From positions 3,844,001 through 3,908,000 of the forward strand of contig NZ_CP119107.1 in NCBI RefSeq assembly GCF_029094525.1: a DNA stretch of 64,000 nucleotides. The letters are read 5' to 3'. Shown here piece after piece: positions 54,843 to 62,614 of this stretch (its first letter is position 1; each line of letters starts with the position of its first letter). The notes beneath the pieces are model-generated. The model did not search any database, had not been told where the DNA came from, and worked only from the letters and a program-made list of their open reading frames with translations. The translations under genes and the position numbers were made by a program. Origin of the DNA: Pullulanibacillus sp. KACC 23026. Lineage in GTDB: Bacteria > Bacillota > Bacilli > Bacillales > Sporolactobacillaceae.

Positions 54843-56120
54843 CTAGTTTGATTTAGATTTCCCTAGAACTTTTTCTTCTTTTTGAAGATAAGCAATTCGC
54901 TCTAGCATCGTCGGATGATCATAGGTAAGGAACCGAATGAGACCAGGAGGATTCACATCGCTTAATCCAACCTTTGTTAGTTCTTGGAAGGCTTTAATTC
55001 CTGCCTCCGGATCTTTCGTCATTTTGACGGCATAGGCATCCGCCTCATGCTCATAATGCCTAGACACGGCACTCTCAATTGGCGATCCCACAAACGAAAG
55101 AACGGAAAAGATCAACAAAATAATCGGAATCGAAGCAAGATCCCCAACATGACTTATGCCTAATCGCGCCCCCCACTTATCCACAATTTTCAGATGGATC
55201 TTAGAGGTGATATAAAGCCCAACAAGGATCATAACAATCGTGCCAAGCATACTCAGCAATAAATGATGCATGACATAGTGCCCCATCTCATGGGCCATTA
55301 CAAAGAGCACCTCTGACTTTTGAAGGCGATTTACCGTCGTATCCCAAAGAACAATTCGGAGATTAGACCCGATTCCATTTACATAAGCATTCATGGCATT
55401 TGTTTTTCCGGACATATCCACTTCATAGACATTATGTGCAGGAATATGCGCTTGTGCAGCAAGCTGCAAAATATCGGTTTTTAACGGCGACGCCTTAAGC
55501 GCATGAAAGTCATTATATAACGGATCAATCACTACCGGTTGAATAAACATTAAGAAAATAGTAAAAGGAATGGCAAGCAGCCAGACAGGCAGCCACCATC
55601 TTCTAGGTGATCGGCGGATAAAATAATAAATGACAACCATCATAATAAAGGTGATCACCCAGTTCACCCAAAACGATGTCAAACTGTCCTTCAACCAACT
55701 GTTCAAAGGCTGTACAGAAACCCCATAATGAACCGAAACATAATGCGCAATTAGATCAATGGGCAATGTCACGATCCAAGTCACGATTGAAAGAGAAAGC
55801 CAATAAACAGCCGTATGAACAATCGAAAAACGCGTTACCTCTGATGCACGATTTCTAAGCCAATAAGAAAAACCAAAAATAAGAATAAAAAGATACATGC
55901 CCCACTCAAACGGAATATTAATAAAATAAATCCAATCTTGAATCCGAGAATACGATTGACTCAAAAGAACCTGATGTGAATTTAAAAACGTATTAGGATC
56001 AGCCGGCGTCCCTTTAAAAGCATCCGGAACCCCAGGATGAGTAAACACAAATAAATATAACCAAGACAAAAGAATATATAAGACATACAACCCAACAAAC
56101 GAACCAGCCAGCTTTTTCAT
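54843..56120 (-). CDS. M48 family zinc metalloprotease, Ste24 (CAAX prenyl protease 1) type
   Basis: This 425-aa membrane protease has about seven hydrophobic segments and a zinc site His277-Glu278-Met-Gly-His281 (VMAHEMGHYVMHH), with a third ligand in ESAVSRHYEHEADAYA. The layout is that of Ste24-type proteases, longer than HtpX (about 290 aa). Bacteria lack CAAX substrates, so it may act in membrane-protein quality control. The ATG at 56120 follows GGGAGG; earlier Met codons lie before that site. Confidence 0.9.
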   Translation of the reverse strand: MKKLAGSFVGLYVLYILLSWLYLFVFTHPGVPDAFKGTPADPNTFLNSHQVLLSQSYSRIQDWIYFINIPFEWGMYLFILIFGFSYWLRNRASEVTRFSIVHTAVYWLSLSIVTWIVTLPIDLIAHYVSVHYGVSVQPLNSWLKDSLTSFWVNWVITFIMMVVIYYFIRRSPRRWWLPVWLLAIPFTIFLMFIQPVVIDPLYNDFHALKASPLKTDILQLAAQAHIPAHNVYEVDMSGKTNAMNAYVNGIGSNLRIVLWDTTVNRLQKSEVLFVMAHEMGHYVMHHLLLSMLGTIVMILVGLYITSKIHLKIVDKWGARLGISHVGDLASIPIILLIFSVLSFVGSPIESAVSRHYEHEADAYAVKMTKDPEAGIKAFQELTKVGLSDVNPPGLIRFLTYDHPTMLERIAYLQKEEKVLGKSKSN

Positions 56121-56479
56121 CGAATCCTCCCTTTTCATGATGAAAATCTTCTCATTATAGTTTAAGCCTTTGTCCACAAAATTAGAACGAGCCTACATCC
56201 TTGAAGAAGCATCATGAGTCACTTCCTCGAATTTTCTTCGTGCTGGCTTGCGCGAAATCCCCGTCTTTTCACACAGGATTTTAAGCAAGAGCAAGTTGTC
56301 CATTCCATATGTTGTTTTACCATTTATCCAGCATCGTGCTGGCTTGCGCATAAATAAAAGTCAATACACAGGTTTTTAAGATAGTTATCTTCTCAACTAA
56401 ATAACTTTGACGAGTTAAATGCAACGACAATTCGTTATTCTCTGGCTAGAGCTTTATTTTTGGCCTTGATTGATCATTT

Positions 56480-56580
56480 AGCGTATTCTCGTTACGCCTA
56501 TCCAAATTAGGCGTAACGACATTCACTTATTTCCGCTTTCTCACCTCGTTTTTGAACTTAAGCGTAACGACAATTCGTTA
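56480..56580 (+). repeat. single relative of the 81-bp array unit
   Basis: GCGTATTCTCGTTACGCC and TTAGGCGTAACGAC form the same palindrome as in the menB-menE array, with a similar downstream block (TTATTTCCGCTTTCT). A degenerate copy follows (GCGTAACGACAATTCGTTA). It shows the unit is dispersed, not confined to the array. Confidence 0.8.
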
Positions 56581-56627
56581 TCTGCATAAAATGTAAGCCA
56601 ACCAAAGGAAGGGCTTACGATTAAAAC

Positions 56628-56649
56628 AAGCCCCAAAAATTTGGGGCTT
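56628..56649 (-). terminator. short hairpin terminator after the 45-aa gene
   Basis: AAGCCCCAAA pairs with TTTGGGGCTT, followed on the minus strand by GTTTTAAT. Confidence 0.65.
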
Positions 56650-56662
56650 AACCTTGAGTTAA

Positions 56663-56800
56663 TTAAGTTTTATTGTGAAGCAGATCCCGGATTAAGTCTG
56701 AAATGGCACTTCCAAACTCAACCCCTTGAAAAGTAAGAAGGATGAAAGCTGTGGCCGAGAAAAAGGCGGTAACGCCCATCATGATAAAACGGATCCACAC
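56663..56800 (-). CDS. small single-pass membrane protein, 45 aa
   Basis: A 45-codon frame starting at a GTG (56800) with GGGAG 9 nt upstream encodes one strongly hydrophobic segment (FIMMGVTAFFSATAFILLTF) and a short amphipathic tail ending LLHNKT. A hairpin with T-rich tail follows the stop. It lies 100 bp after the end of azlD. I do not recognise the family. Confidence 0.6.
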   Translation of the reverse strand: MWIRFIMMGVTAFFSATAFILLTFQGVEFGSAISDLIRDLLHNKT

Positions 56801-56898
56801 GTCTGATCACTCCCTTTCTCTCTATAAACCATCTTATTAGAGAAAAGAGTGAATATGCAGTGTCCCCTCATTTAGTGACACAATACCTATTAAAATTA

Positions 56899-57231
56899 CT
56901 AAAACCAAATAGAATAAATCATCAGCACCACAATGGCTGACAATACAACAAACACAATATTCCACTCTAGAAACGCCGTGATAAAAGCCACACCACCGCC
57001 GAGCACCCCAAATAGGAAATCGCTCATGGTGATCCCGCTTAGATGTCCGGATTGGATGACCAAAATACCGGGGAAAATCAGCGCACCTAGGACCGCAAAT
57101 GGAACATTTTTCAGCACAGCCTGAACAAATGGAGGAATTCGATCTGTTTGAATCGCAACAAGAGGCAACATTCGCGGAATGTATGTAACAAGCCCCATCC
57201 CGACGATGATCCACATCACATTATGAGCCAT
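56899..57231 (-). CDS. azlD: branched-chain amino acid transport protein AzlD
   Basis: This 110-aa membrane protein (three to four helices) is the small partner of AzlC in an exporter for branched-chain amino acids and their analogues. The TYIPRMLPLVAI start and FLEWNIVF... region fit the AzlD family. The ATG at 57231 overlaps the azlC stop by 11 nt, so translation is coupled. Confidence 0.9.
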   Translation of the reverse strand: MAHNVMWIIVGMGLVTYIPRMLPLVAIQTDRIPPFVQAVLKNVPFAVLGALIFPGILVIQSGHLSGITMSDFLFGVLGGGVAFITAFLEWNIVFVVLSAIVVLMIYSIWF

Positions 57232-57943
57232 GCTTCAAACGCCCCTTTTTGTAAAAAATAGCTTCGACCCCGATGCTGGACACAAGGGTAGCCCCGACAA
57301 TCGCCCAACCCATTGAAAGAAAGAGAGAAAAAATAGACGAAAGAAGTGCTGAACCAATAAAAAGGAACACGACTTTACGCTGCTTTTTCAAGGAAGGGAC
57401 AACCAAGCCAATGAACATGGCATATAAGGCAATACTCATGCTTTTTTGGAGAACATGTGGTAAATTAGCCCCAATAATAAAACCAAGAGCTGTATTAACA
57501 ACCCAACTTCCATAGGCCATTGTAATGAGCCCAAACATATAAGAGGACGAAATCGTTTCATCCGACAAGGAAGCCACTGAGAAGGTCTCATCCGTTATAC
57601 CGAAAGCATAAATGGCTTTTTTCCACTTCGGTTCGGGACAAGCCTTTTCATTAATTGAAGCACTCATTAACAGATGGCGGATATTAATAATAAATGTGGC
57701 AAGGATGAGTTCAATACCGCTTGAGCCCATCGCAATCATCGGTAATGCCATAAGCTGTGAAGCACCCGCAAAAACCATAAGACTCATCCCGACACTATCA
57801 TACAAAGACAAATGATAAGTCTTGGATAAGAGTCCAAAGGTTAAAGCGATCGGCAAATACCCGATGGCAATAGGAAGACCTGCCTTCAACCCTTTCTGAT
57901 AACCTGCTCTAGGCTTCTGAGTCATAGTTTGATAAGATAGCAC
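57221..57943 (-). CDS. azlC: branched-chain amino acid transport protein AzlC
   Basis: This 240-aa membrane protein (seven or eight helices) belongs to the AzlC family: GLKAGLPIAIGYLPIALTFG, FAGASQLMALPM and INIRHLLMSAS are diagnostic. With AzlD it exports branched-chain amino acids and related compounds. I use the GTG at 57943, which has AGAGGTG just upstream; the ATG at 57964 lies before that site. It is divergent from an XRE-cupin gene whose product probably regulates it. Confidence 0.9.
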   Translation of the reverse strand: MLSYQTMTQKPRAGYQKGLKAGLPIAIGYLPIALTFGLLSKTYHLSLYDSVGMSLMVFAGASQLMALPMIAMGSSGIELILATFIINIRHLLMSASINEKACPEPKWKKAIYAFGITDETFSVASLSDETISSSYMFGLITMAYGSWVVNTALGFIIGANLPHVLQKSMSIALYAMFIGLVVPSLKKQRKVVFLFIGSALLSSIFSLFLSMGWAIVGATLVSSIGVEAIFYKKGRLKHGS

Positions 57944-57965
57944 TGTACCACCTCTAAAAAACATC

Positions 57966-57997
57966 GTATGTTATATTATATAGATTGTATGTTATAT
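57966..57997. promoter_or_regulatory. direct repeat, candidate operator between azlC and the XRE gene
   Basis: GTATGTTATAT occurs at 57966-57976 and again at 57987-57997, 21 bp apart, that is two helical turns on one face. The minus-strand TATAAT near 57975-57985 suits an azlC promoter, so the site overlaps the promoter. Confidence 0.65.
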
Positions 57998-58025
57998 TTA
58001 ACACCTTTGCAAGGAGTTATTAATT

Positions 58026-58583
58026 ATGGATAAAGAACAGCTTAATACCCTAATTGGGGAACGACTTAAAACAATACGGGTGAACAAAGGGTTAAGTCTC
58101 GATCAAGTATCCGAATTAACCGGTGTCAGTAAACCTATGCTTGGACAAATTGAGCGCGCCCAATCCAACCCTACTGTCAGTACACTTTGGAAAATTGCAG
58201 AGGGCTTAAAGGTTCCTTTCTCCACTTTTATCGAGGAAAAATCAGAAAGCATCAAGATTGTCAAAGAAATAGACATTACTCCAATCAATGAGGATGATGA
58301 GCGTTTTTCTGTCTACCCTTTATTTCCAACTGAAGATGGAAAGCCGTTTGAAATCTTTAACGTGAAAGTCATGCCGGGCTGCAGCTATTCATCCAACCCG
58401 CACCCAAATGGCGTTGAAGAATATCTATGGGTGACAGAAGGAACTTTAGCCTTAACCTGTCACCATCAAACCCGCATTCTGAATCAATCTGAAGGCATTC
58501 GTTTCAGGGCCGATACACGTCATCGCTATGAGAATCTAACCAAGCACATGACGAGTCTAGTGATGATCATCTATTACCCTTAA
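58026..58583 (+). CDS. XRE family regulator with C-terminal cupin domain
   Basis: This 185-aa protein combines a helix-turn-helix (RLKTIRVNKGLSLDQVSELTG, residues about 13-33) with a small beta-barrel cupin (EEYLWVTEGTLALTC region). This layout is usual for regulators of amino-acid or polyamine genes, and of azl-type exporters. It is divergent from azlCD over an 80-bp gap holding a direct-repeat operator candidate. The ATG at 58026 follows AAGGAG. Ligand is unknown. Confidence 0.9.
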   Translation: MDKEQLNTLIGERLKTIRVNKGLSLDQVSELTGVSKPMLGQIERAQSNPTVSTLWKIAEGLKVPFSTFIEEKSESIKIVKEIDITPINEDDERFSVYPLFPTEDGKPFEIFNVKVMPGCSYSSNPHPNGVEEYLWVTEGTLALTCHHQTRILNQSEGIRFRADTRHRYENLTKHMTSLVMIIYYP

Positions 58584-58658
58584 AGTTTGACGAAATAAGC
58601 GGCACATTTTTCACTTTTCACCGTCTCAAACATAACCTATCAGTAGAGGTGATTGTAA

Positions 58659-58973
58659 ATGGCAGACGATAAAGATGAAAAAATCCTATGTTACCGCTGC
58701 GGGTATTCTGCCGATAAAGGTGATAAACACTGCGTATTGTGCGGTGCTCCTTTAGAAAATCTTTGCATGGATGAACCTGGACTCGTCCATAGCGGGTGCG
58801 GTGCGAAAAATGACCCCCATGCTGCTTTCTGTAAAAAATGTGGTCATCCTACACTGTTCCACCATCATGGTATTGTAACCCCTCATCCTTCAGCATCAGG
58901 CATTAAGACCTTTCCATTTGGAGGCTTCTCTCAGCCAAATGGCGGCCCCCAAGCCCCCTTAAATCAAGGATGA
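58659..58973 (+). CDS. small zinc-ribbon protein
   Basis: This 104-aa protein has two treble-clef or ribbon units: Cys11/Cys14 with Cys25/Cys28 (CYRC...CVLC) and Cys47 with Cys58/Cys61 (CGAK...CKKC), then a low-complexity His/Pro/Gly tail. Additional Cys36 lies between the two. The ATG at 58659 follows GAGGTG. Such ribbons mostly bind nucleic acids or proteins; no function is evident from the neighbours. Confidence 0.75.
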   Translation: MADDKDEKILCYRCGYSADKGDKHCVLCGAPLENLCMDEPGLVHSGCGAKNDPHAAFCKKCGHPTLFHHHGIVTPHPSASGIKTFPFGGFSQPNGGPQAPLNQG

Positions 58974-59008
58974 GTTCAAGGAATTTACGAACACTTATAC
59001 TTAACATT

Positions 59009-59052
59009 AAAAAGACACCCAGGTCTCTCTGAGAAAGAGCCTGGGTGTTTCT
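59009..59052. terminator. bidirectional terminator
   Basis: AGACACCCAGG pairs with CCTGGGTGTTT around a 16-nt loop. It separates the converging zinc-ribbon and enoyl-CoA hydratase genes. Confidence 0.88.
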
Positions 59053-59071
59053 ATTAGTCTTTTAAACCCGA

Positions 59072-59848
59072 TTATTTACCTGTAAACTTCGGAGGCCTTT
59101 TTTCATTAAAAGCTTTTAGAGCCTCTACACGGTCCGCTGTCGGTATGGTCACCTCATAGGCTTTGGATTCAATCTTCAAACCAGTGGCAAGGTCGACATT
59201 CATACCATTTTTAATGGCGAACTTCGCCTGTTGGACAGCAATTGGTCCGTTTTTCATGACGGCTGCGGCAAGCTCCTTACATGAGTCCAATAGCTGGTCG
59301 GCTTTAACAACCTTATTCACAAGACCATATTGGAGGGCTTCCTCCGCTGTTAGCCGCTTTGCTGTTAGAATAAGTTCCATGGCTTTCGCCTCACCAATTA
59401 AGCGGGGTAACCGCTGTGTGCCCCCGGCTCCCGGGATAATGGCCATACTTGTTTCAGTCAGTCCCAAATAAGCGCCCTCAGCCGCATAGCGAAAGTCACA
59501 AGCAAGAGCGAGCTCCAAGCCTCCGCCAAGTGCATAGCCATTGATCGCGGCAATGGTTGGTTGAGGAAGCTCTGCCACTTGATTAAACACGTCACCAATC
59601 TTTTTCACACTTCGACGGACTTCCTGAGGGGCTAAGGTACGTCGTTCTTTAAGATCAGCGCCAGCACTAAAAGCCTTTGGTCCAGCCCCTGTAATCACAA
59701 CCGCCCGAACGCTTTTGTCCGTATGAATGTCCTGGATAATGGCTTCTAATTCTAATAATGTGTCATAGTTAAAACAATTCATAACCTCTGGCCAATTTAA
59801 CGTTATAGACGCCATATGATCCTGACAGTCATAGATGACTCGTTTCAC
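59072..59848 (-). CDS. enoyl-CoA hydratase/isomerase family protein
   Basis: This 258-aa crotonase-fold protein hydrates enoyl-CoA. The oxyanion holes are at the AFSAGADLKE and NGYALGGGLELALACD blocks, and the two catalytic glutamates are in the GGLELAL and TETSMAIIPGAGGTQRLPRL segments. Start is a GTG at 59848 with AGGAGGAG upstream. A thiolase remnant lies just upstream in the same direction, pointing to a former fatty-acid degradation operon. Enzymes of leucine breakdown are an alternative. Confidence 0.9.
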   Translation of the reverse strand: MKRVIYDCQDHMASITLNWPEVMNCFNYDTLLELEAIIQDIHTDKSVRAVVITGAGPKAFSAGADLKERRTLAPQEVRRSVKKIGDVFNQVAELPQPTIAAINGYALGGGLELALACDFRYAAEGAYLGLTETSMAIIPGAGGTQRLPRLIGEAKAMELILTAKRLTAEEALQYGLVNKVVKADQLLDSCKELAAAVMKNGPIAVQQAKFAIKNGMNVDLATGLKIESKAYEVTIPTADRVEALKAFNEKRPPKFTGK

Positions 59849-59877
59849 CTTCGACTCCTCCTTTTTAATCCACCCTG

Positions 59878-59976
59878 TTACCTAATTCGGTACTTAAGAG
59901 ATTCGTCATACTTAACCCATGTGGCGATGCCTTGCCCGCTGCCAATGCTCATAGCGGCTAATCCCCAGTTTGCTCC
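59878..59976 (-). pseudogene. remnant of a thiolase (acetyl-CoA acyltransferase), C-terminus only
   Basis: On the minus strand, 33 codons from 59976 down to the stop at 59878 read as a thiolase-like C-terminal segment with the glycine-rich block AAMSIGSGQGIATW, followed by VKYDESLKYRIR and TAA. The conserved cysteine of the thiolase C-terminus is replaced, and nothing thiolase-like precedes it, so most of the gene is gone. It lies just upstream of the enoyl-CoA hydratase gene in the same direction. Confidence 0.6.
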
Positions 59977-60398
59977 ACGCTTTCATTTCCAAATTAAGCT
60001 CAGGCAAAGTCGACTATCAAACTTATTAACTGAACTCTCACTTTAGATAAAAGGTGGCGATATTTCGTTATTCATTATTCTGATACGTTTCTAGAATATG
60101 GTCAATCATAAAATGAAAAACAAGTTGAAGCGGTCTCCCGTTAACTGGCGGGGCGCCTTCAAAATTGCTAAATAAACCGGCCGTTTTCTAACCAGCAGGG
60201 AGTCCTGAAAACGTCAATTTTAGCAAACAAAGAGTCCATTTGAAGCAAAGCTGGCAAGTATCGGCCTGAATGTCGGCTATTGGGAAGGCATGGTGCCGAT
60301 CAAAAGCTTCGGCATTTTTTATCAAAGCGAATTGCTTTATCCCGAGTAAACAACTATGTATAATATGAATACTAAGAGTTATTGAGGAGGTTTTACTT
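59977..60398. other. spacer without recognised gene
   Basis: Beyond the thiolase remnant I see no coding frame with a ribosome site. A TATAAT at 60359-60364 lies 35 bp before the DUF4395 gene and may be its -10 element, but no good -35 is at the right distance. Confidence 0.5.
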
Positions 60399-60815
60399 AT
60401 GGGTATTCCTAGACCGCTCGTTCGGACCAATCAATGGTTTATTGTCATTACGGCTCTTGCCGGCGTTTTTATCACTCCCTTTATTTTAATCCTGCCTTTT
60501 GTCATAGGCGTTTTGACACTTATATTCAAGAAAAATCCAATCATCCTTCTATCTAAAAAGTTTCTAAAAAAACCATTAGCTTCTTACATTATGGAGGATA
60601 AAGATCAGCAGTTGTTTAATCAGTGGATTGCCACCATTTGTTTAGGACTCTCTCTCGCCTTTTATGCTCTGAACATTCCAGTGGTTGGCATTATTTTCAG
60701 TATCATGGTGATTTTGGCTGCAGGTATTGCCATAATGGGTTACTGCATCGGCTGTACAATTCGCTTCCGCTATAAAATGTGGCGTTACCACCGCCAGGAA
60801 GCACGCGCAAAATGA
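60399..60815 (+). CDS. DUF4395 family membrane protein
   Basis: This 138-aa protein has four hydrophobic segments. The start IPRPLVRTNQW and the later MGYCIGCTIRF are characteristic of DUF4395, a small membrane family whose two cysteines (here GYCIGC) suggest thiol chemistry. Often it is found near rhodanese or thioredoxin-like genes; here it stands alone. The ATG at 60399 follows GAGGAGG. Confidence 0.82.
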   Translation: MGIPRPLVRTNQWFIVITALAGVFITPFILILPFVIGVLTLIFKKNPIILLSKKFLKKPLASYIMEDKDQQLFNQWIATICLGLSLAFYALNIPVVGIIFSIMVILAAGIAIMGYCIGCTIRFRYKMWRYHRQEARAK

Positions 60816-60827
60816 TAATCGAATTTA

Positions 60828-60876
60828 AAAGGCTAACTCGGGCTCTCTATGAAGGGACTGAAGTTAGCCTTTTTAG
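60828..60876 (+). terminator. terminator after DUF4395 gene
   Basis: AAAAGGCTAACT pairs with AGTTAGCCTTTT, with a T-run. The loop is long (about 24 nt). Confidence 0.8.
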
Positions 60877-61060
60877 TTACTTGTTTGAAAAGGTAAAGTG
60901 TCTTTAGTCTTTTGTGACAAAATCTTTTAAAAACACATATTTTAGTAGTCATTTATACTATAATGATTAGAAAGTAATAGCTTGTTACTTTATCTTGATA
61001 AAACATTAAAGCAATGATAGACTTTTAAAAAAATAGAGTGATGAATAAAGGATGGATGAG

Positions 61061-62191
61061 ATGATCAGCACAATACTGTTTGACGTTGATGGTGTGATTT
61101 TAAGTGAGGAAAGATGTTTTGATGCTTCAGCCTTGACCTTGCATGAACTCCTTTTCAGCTCAAATTATTTAGGGCTTAAAGGAGAGGTTTTCACCACAGA
61201 TTTGACCAATTCGGAAATAACAGCAATAAGAGAACATGTCTTTCAAAACGATGACGTACTGAATTTCATGAAATCACTTGGAACCAACTCGAACTGGGAT
61301 ATGGTCTATCTCACCTTTTCCTACCAGCTTATTTTACTATTAGATGCTTTAAAAAACGCTAGAAAAGAACTCATCGATACAGCATTTGAGTCAGGTTTTG
61401 ATCAGCCGTTTTTAAAACAACTTGGCGAGGCGGCTAATCAGGAATTGTTTCACCCTCAATTCAATTCATTTGTTTCCGACTTAAGCCGTTTTTCAGAGGA
61501 ACCTGATTTATTTAAACGGCTTGATGCCTTTACCGAGGAGCGTCTCGGGAAAACAACGAACCGGTTTTCAGCACGTGAACCGTTGTGGACAATTGGTCAA
61601 CAGGCTTATCAGGAATACTACCTTGGGAGCAGGCGCTTTGAAGAACTAACTGGCACCCAAGCAATCGATTCGACTAAATCTGGGTTTCTCGATGATGAAA
61701 TTCCGCTGCTTCCTCCAGAAGAACTCGTAAGCCTTTTTAGTTCATTAAAATCAAAGGGCTTTACAATCGGCGTCGGCACAGGACGACCTTTTATTGAGAC
61801 CGAAGTTCCGCTTCGTCTGCTGGGGATTTGGGAGCTTTTTGAGTCCGACCGGATTGTAACCGCCACTGACATGGAAACCTATAAAGAGAAGCATCCGGAA
61901 TGGGGGGCACTCTCGAAACCTCATCCATTGACCTACTTAATCGGTTATTTTAAATGGCAGCCTGATGTGGAGACGATTTACTCCCTTCCTCTTCCCATCG
62001 AACAGGCCCAGGACCTCTTAATCGTCGGAGATTCGTTAGCCGACCTAATCGCTGCCCGGGCCATTGGGGCTCAATTTGCCGCCGTCTTAACCGGCTTATC
62101 TGGACAAACAGCACGAAGCACCTTCGAGAAACATCAAGCCGACTTCATTTTAAATGATCTCAGTGAATTGCCGACCATTTTACCAAAATAA
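61061..62191 (+). CDS. HAD superfamily hydrolase, unusually long
   Basis: The 376-aa product has the HAD catalytic motif I, FDVDGVIL with Asp8 and Asp10, and motif IV at VGDSLADLIAA near residue 330. Between them lies a large insert of about 200 residues with many acidic and aromatic residues, which would form a cap domain. Most phosphatases of the class are 200-250 aa, so the insert is large. The start is the ATG at 61061 (AAAGG 9 nt upstream), not the ATG at 61052, which directly follows that site. Substrate unknown. Confidence 0.82.
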   Translation: MISTILFDVDGVILSEERCFDASALTLHELLFSSNYLGLKGEVFTTDLTNSEITAIREHVFQNDDVLNFMKSLGTNSNWDMVYLTFSYQLILLLDALKNARKELIDTAFESGFDQPFLKQLGEAANQELFHPQFNSFVSDLSRFSEEPDLFKRLDAFTEERLGKTTNRFSAREPLWTIGQQAYQEYYLGSRRFEELTGTQAIDSTKSGFLDDEIPLLPPEELVSLFSSLKSKGFTIGVGTGRPFIETEVPLRLLGIWELFESDRIVTATDMETYKEKHPEWGALSKPHPLTYLIGYFKWQPDVETIYSLPLPIEQAQDLLIVGDSLADLIAARAIGAQFAAVLTGLSGQTARSTFEKHQADFILNDLSELPTILPK

Positions 62192-62203
62192 GCGTTTTAA
62201 AAA

Positions 62204-62268
62204 CTCGCCTTGTCCTGGATTCTCTGGTACCTATTTATTAGAAACGAGCATCAAGGCGAGGCTCTTTT
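62204..62268 (+). terminator. possible long-loop terminator after HAD gene
   Basis: CTCGCCTTG at 62204-62212 pairs with CAAGGCGAG at 62252-62260, followed by GCTCTTTT. The loop is about 39 nt. Confidence 0.6.
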
Positions 62269-62284
62269 CTATCTGAACCTTTGA

Positions 62285-62475
62285 AAATAAGCGGAGAAAT
62301 TCCTTTTAAATTGGTAAATACCCCTATTTCCTTAAAAATAAGAGGATTTTTTCCGTTTATAAGTTTCCAACGCTTTCGATTTTGTTCAATTTCGAGTTGT
62401 TAAGCGGAAAACTTCCGCTTATATCTGTTCTTTAAACTCGCTCTTCATACATTAGCCGGAAATTCTCCGCCTATT
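62285..62475 (+). repeat. four-palindrome intergenic element, copy 5
   Basis: Palindromes start at 62292, 62343 (degenerate), 62405 and 62457, spaced 51, 62 and 52 bp. Between them the sequence closely matches copy 1, for example GGTAAATACCCCTATTTCC and CATTAGCCGGAAATTCTCC. Confidence 0.82.
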
Positions 62476-62614
62476 CGACCACTTCTACCTCAACCAAGAA
62501 CCTCAGCAAATTTTGAATAATCTGTTTCACTGGCCTTTAAATTGGAAATGATTAATAAAACGATAGCGACAAATAGTATAATTAAAGTACTTTTAAGCGT
62601 GGGAAGTGATCTTT

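Larger units (their letters stand above)
56121..56662. other. repeat-bearing spacer upstream of the M48 protease gene
   Basis: Contains CGTGCTGGCTTGCGC twice (56237 and 56333 regions) and, at about 56420-56600, a short relative of the 81-bp array. No coding frame with a ribosome site. Confidence 0.6.
62192..62614. other. repeat-bearing spacer before the FAD dehydrogenase gene
   Basis: Contains the terminator above and four-palindrome copy 5. No other gene is seen; the promoter of the next gene must lie in 62500-62600. Confidence 0.6.

Noticed and set aside
59816-60046. 76-aa plus-strand frame
   Set aside because: Lies antisense to the thiolase remnant and the start of the enoyl-CoA hydratase gene, with no ribosome site.
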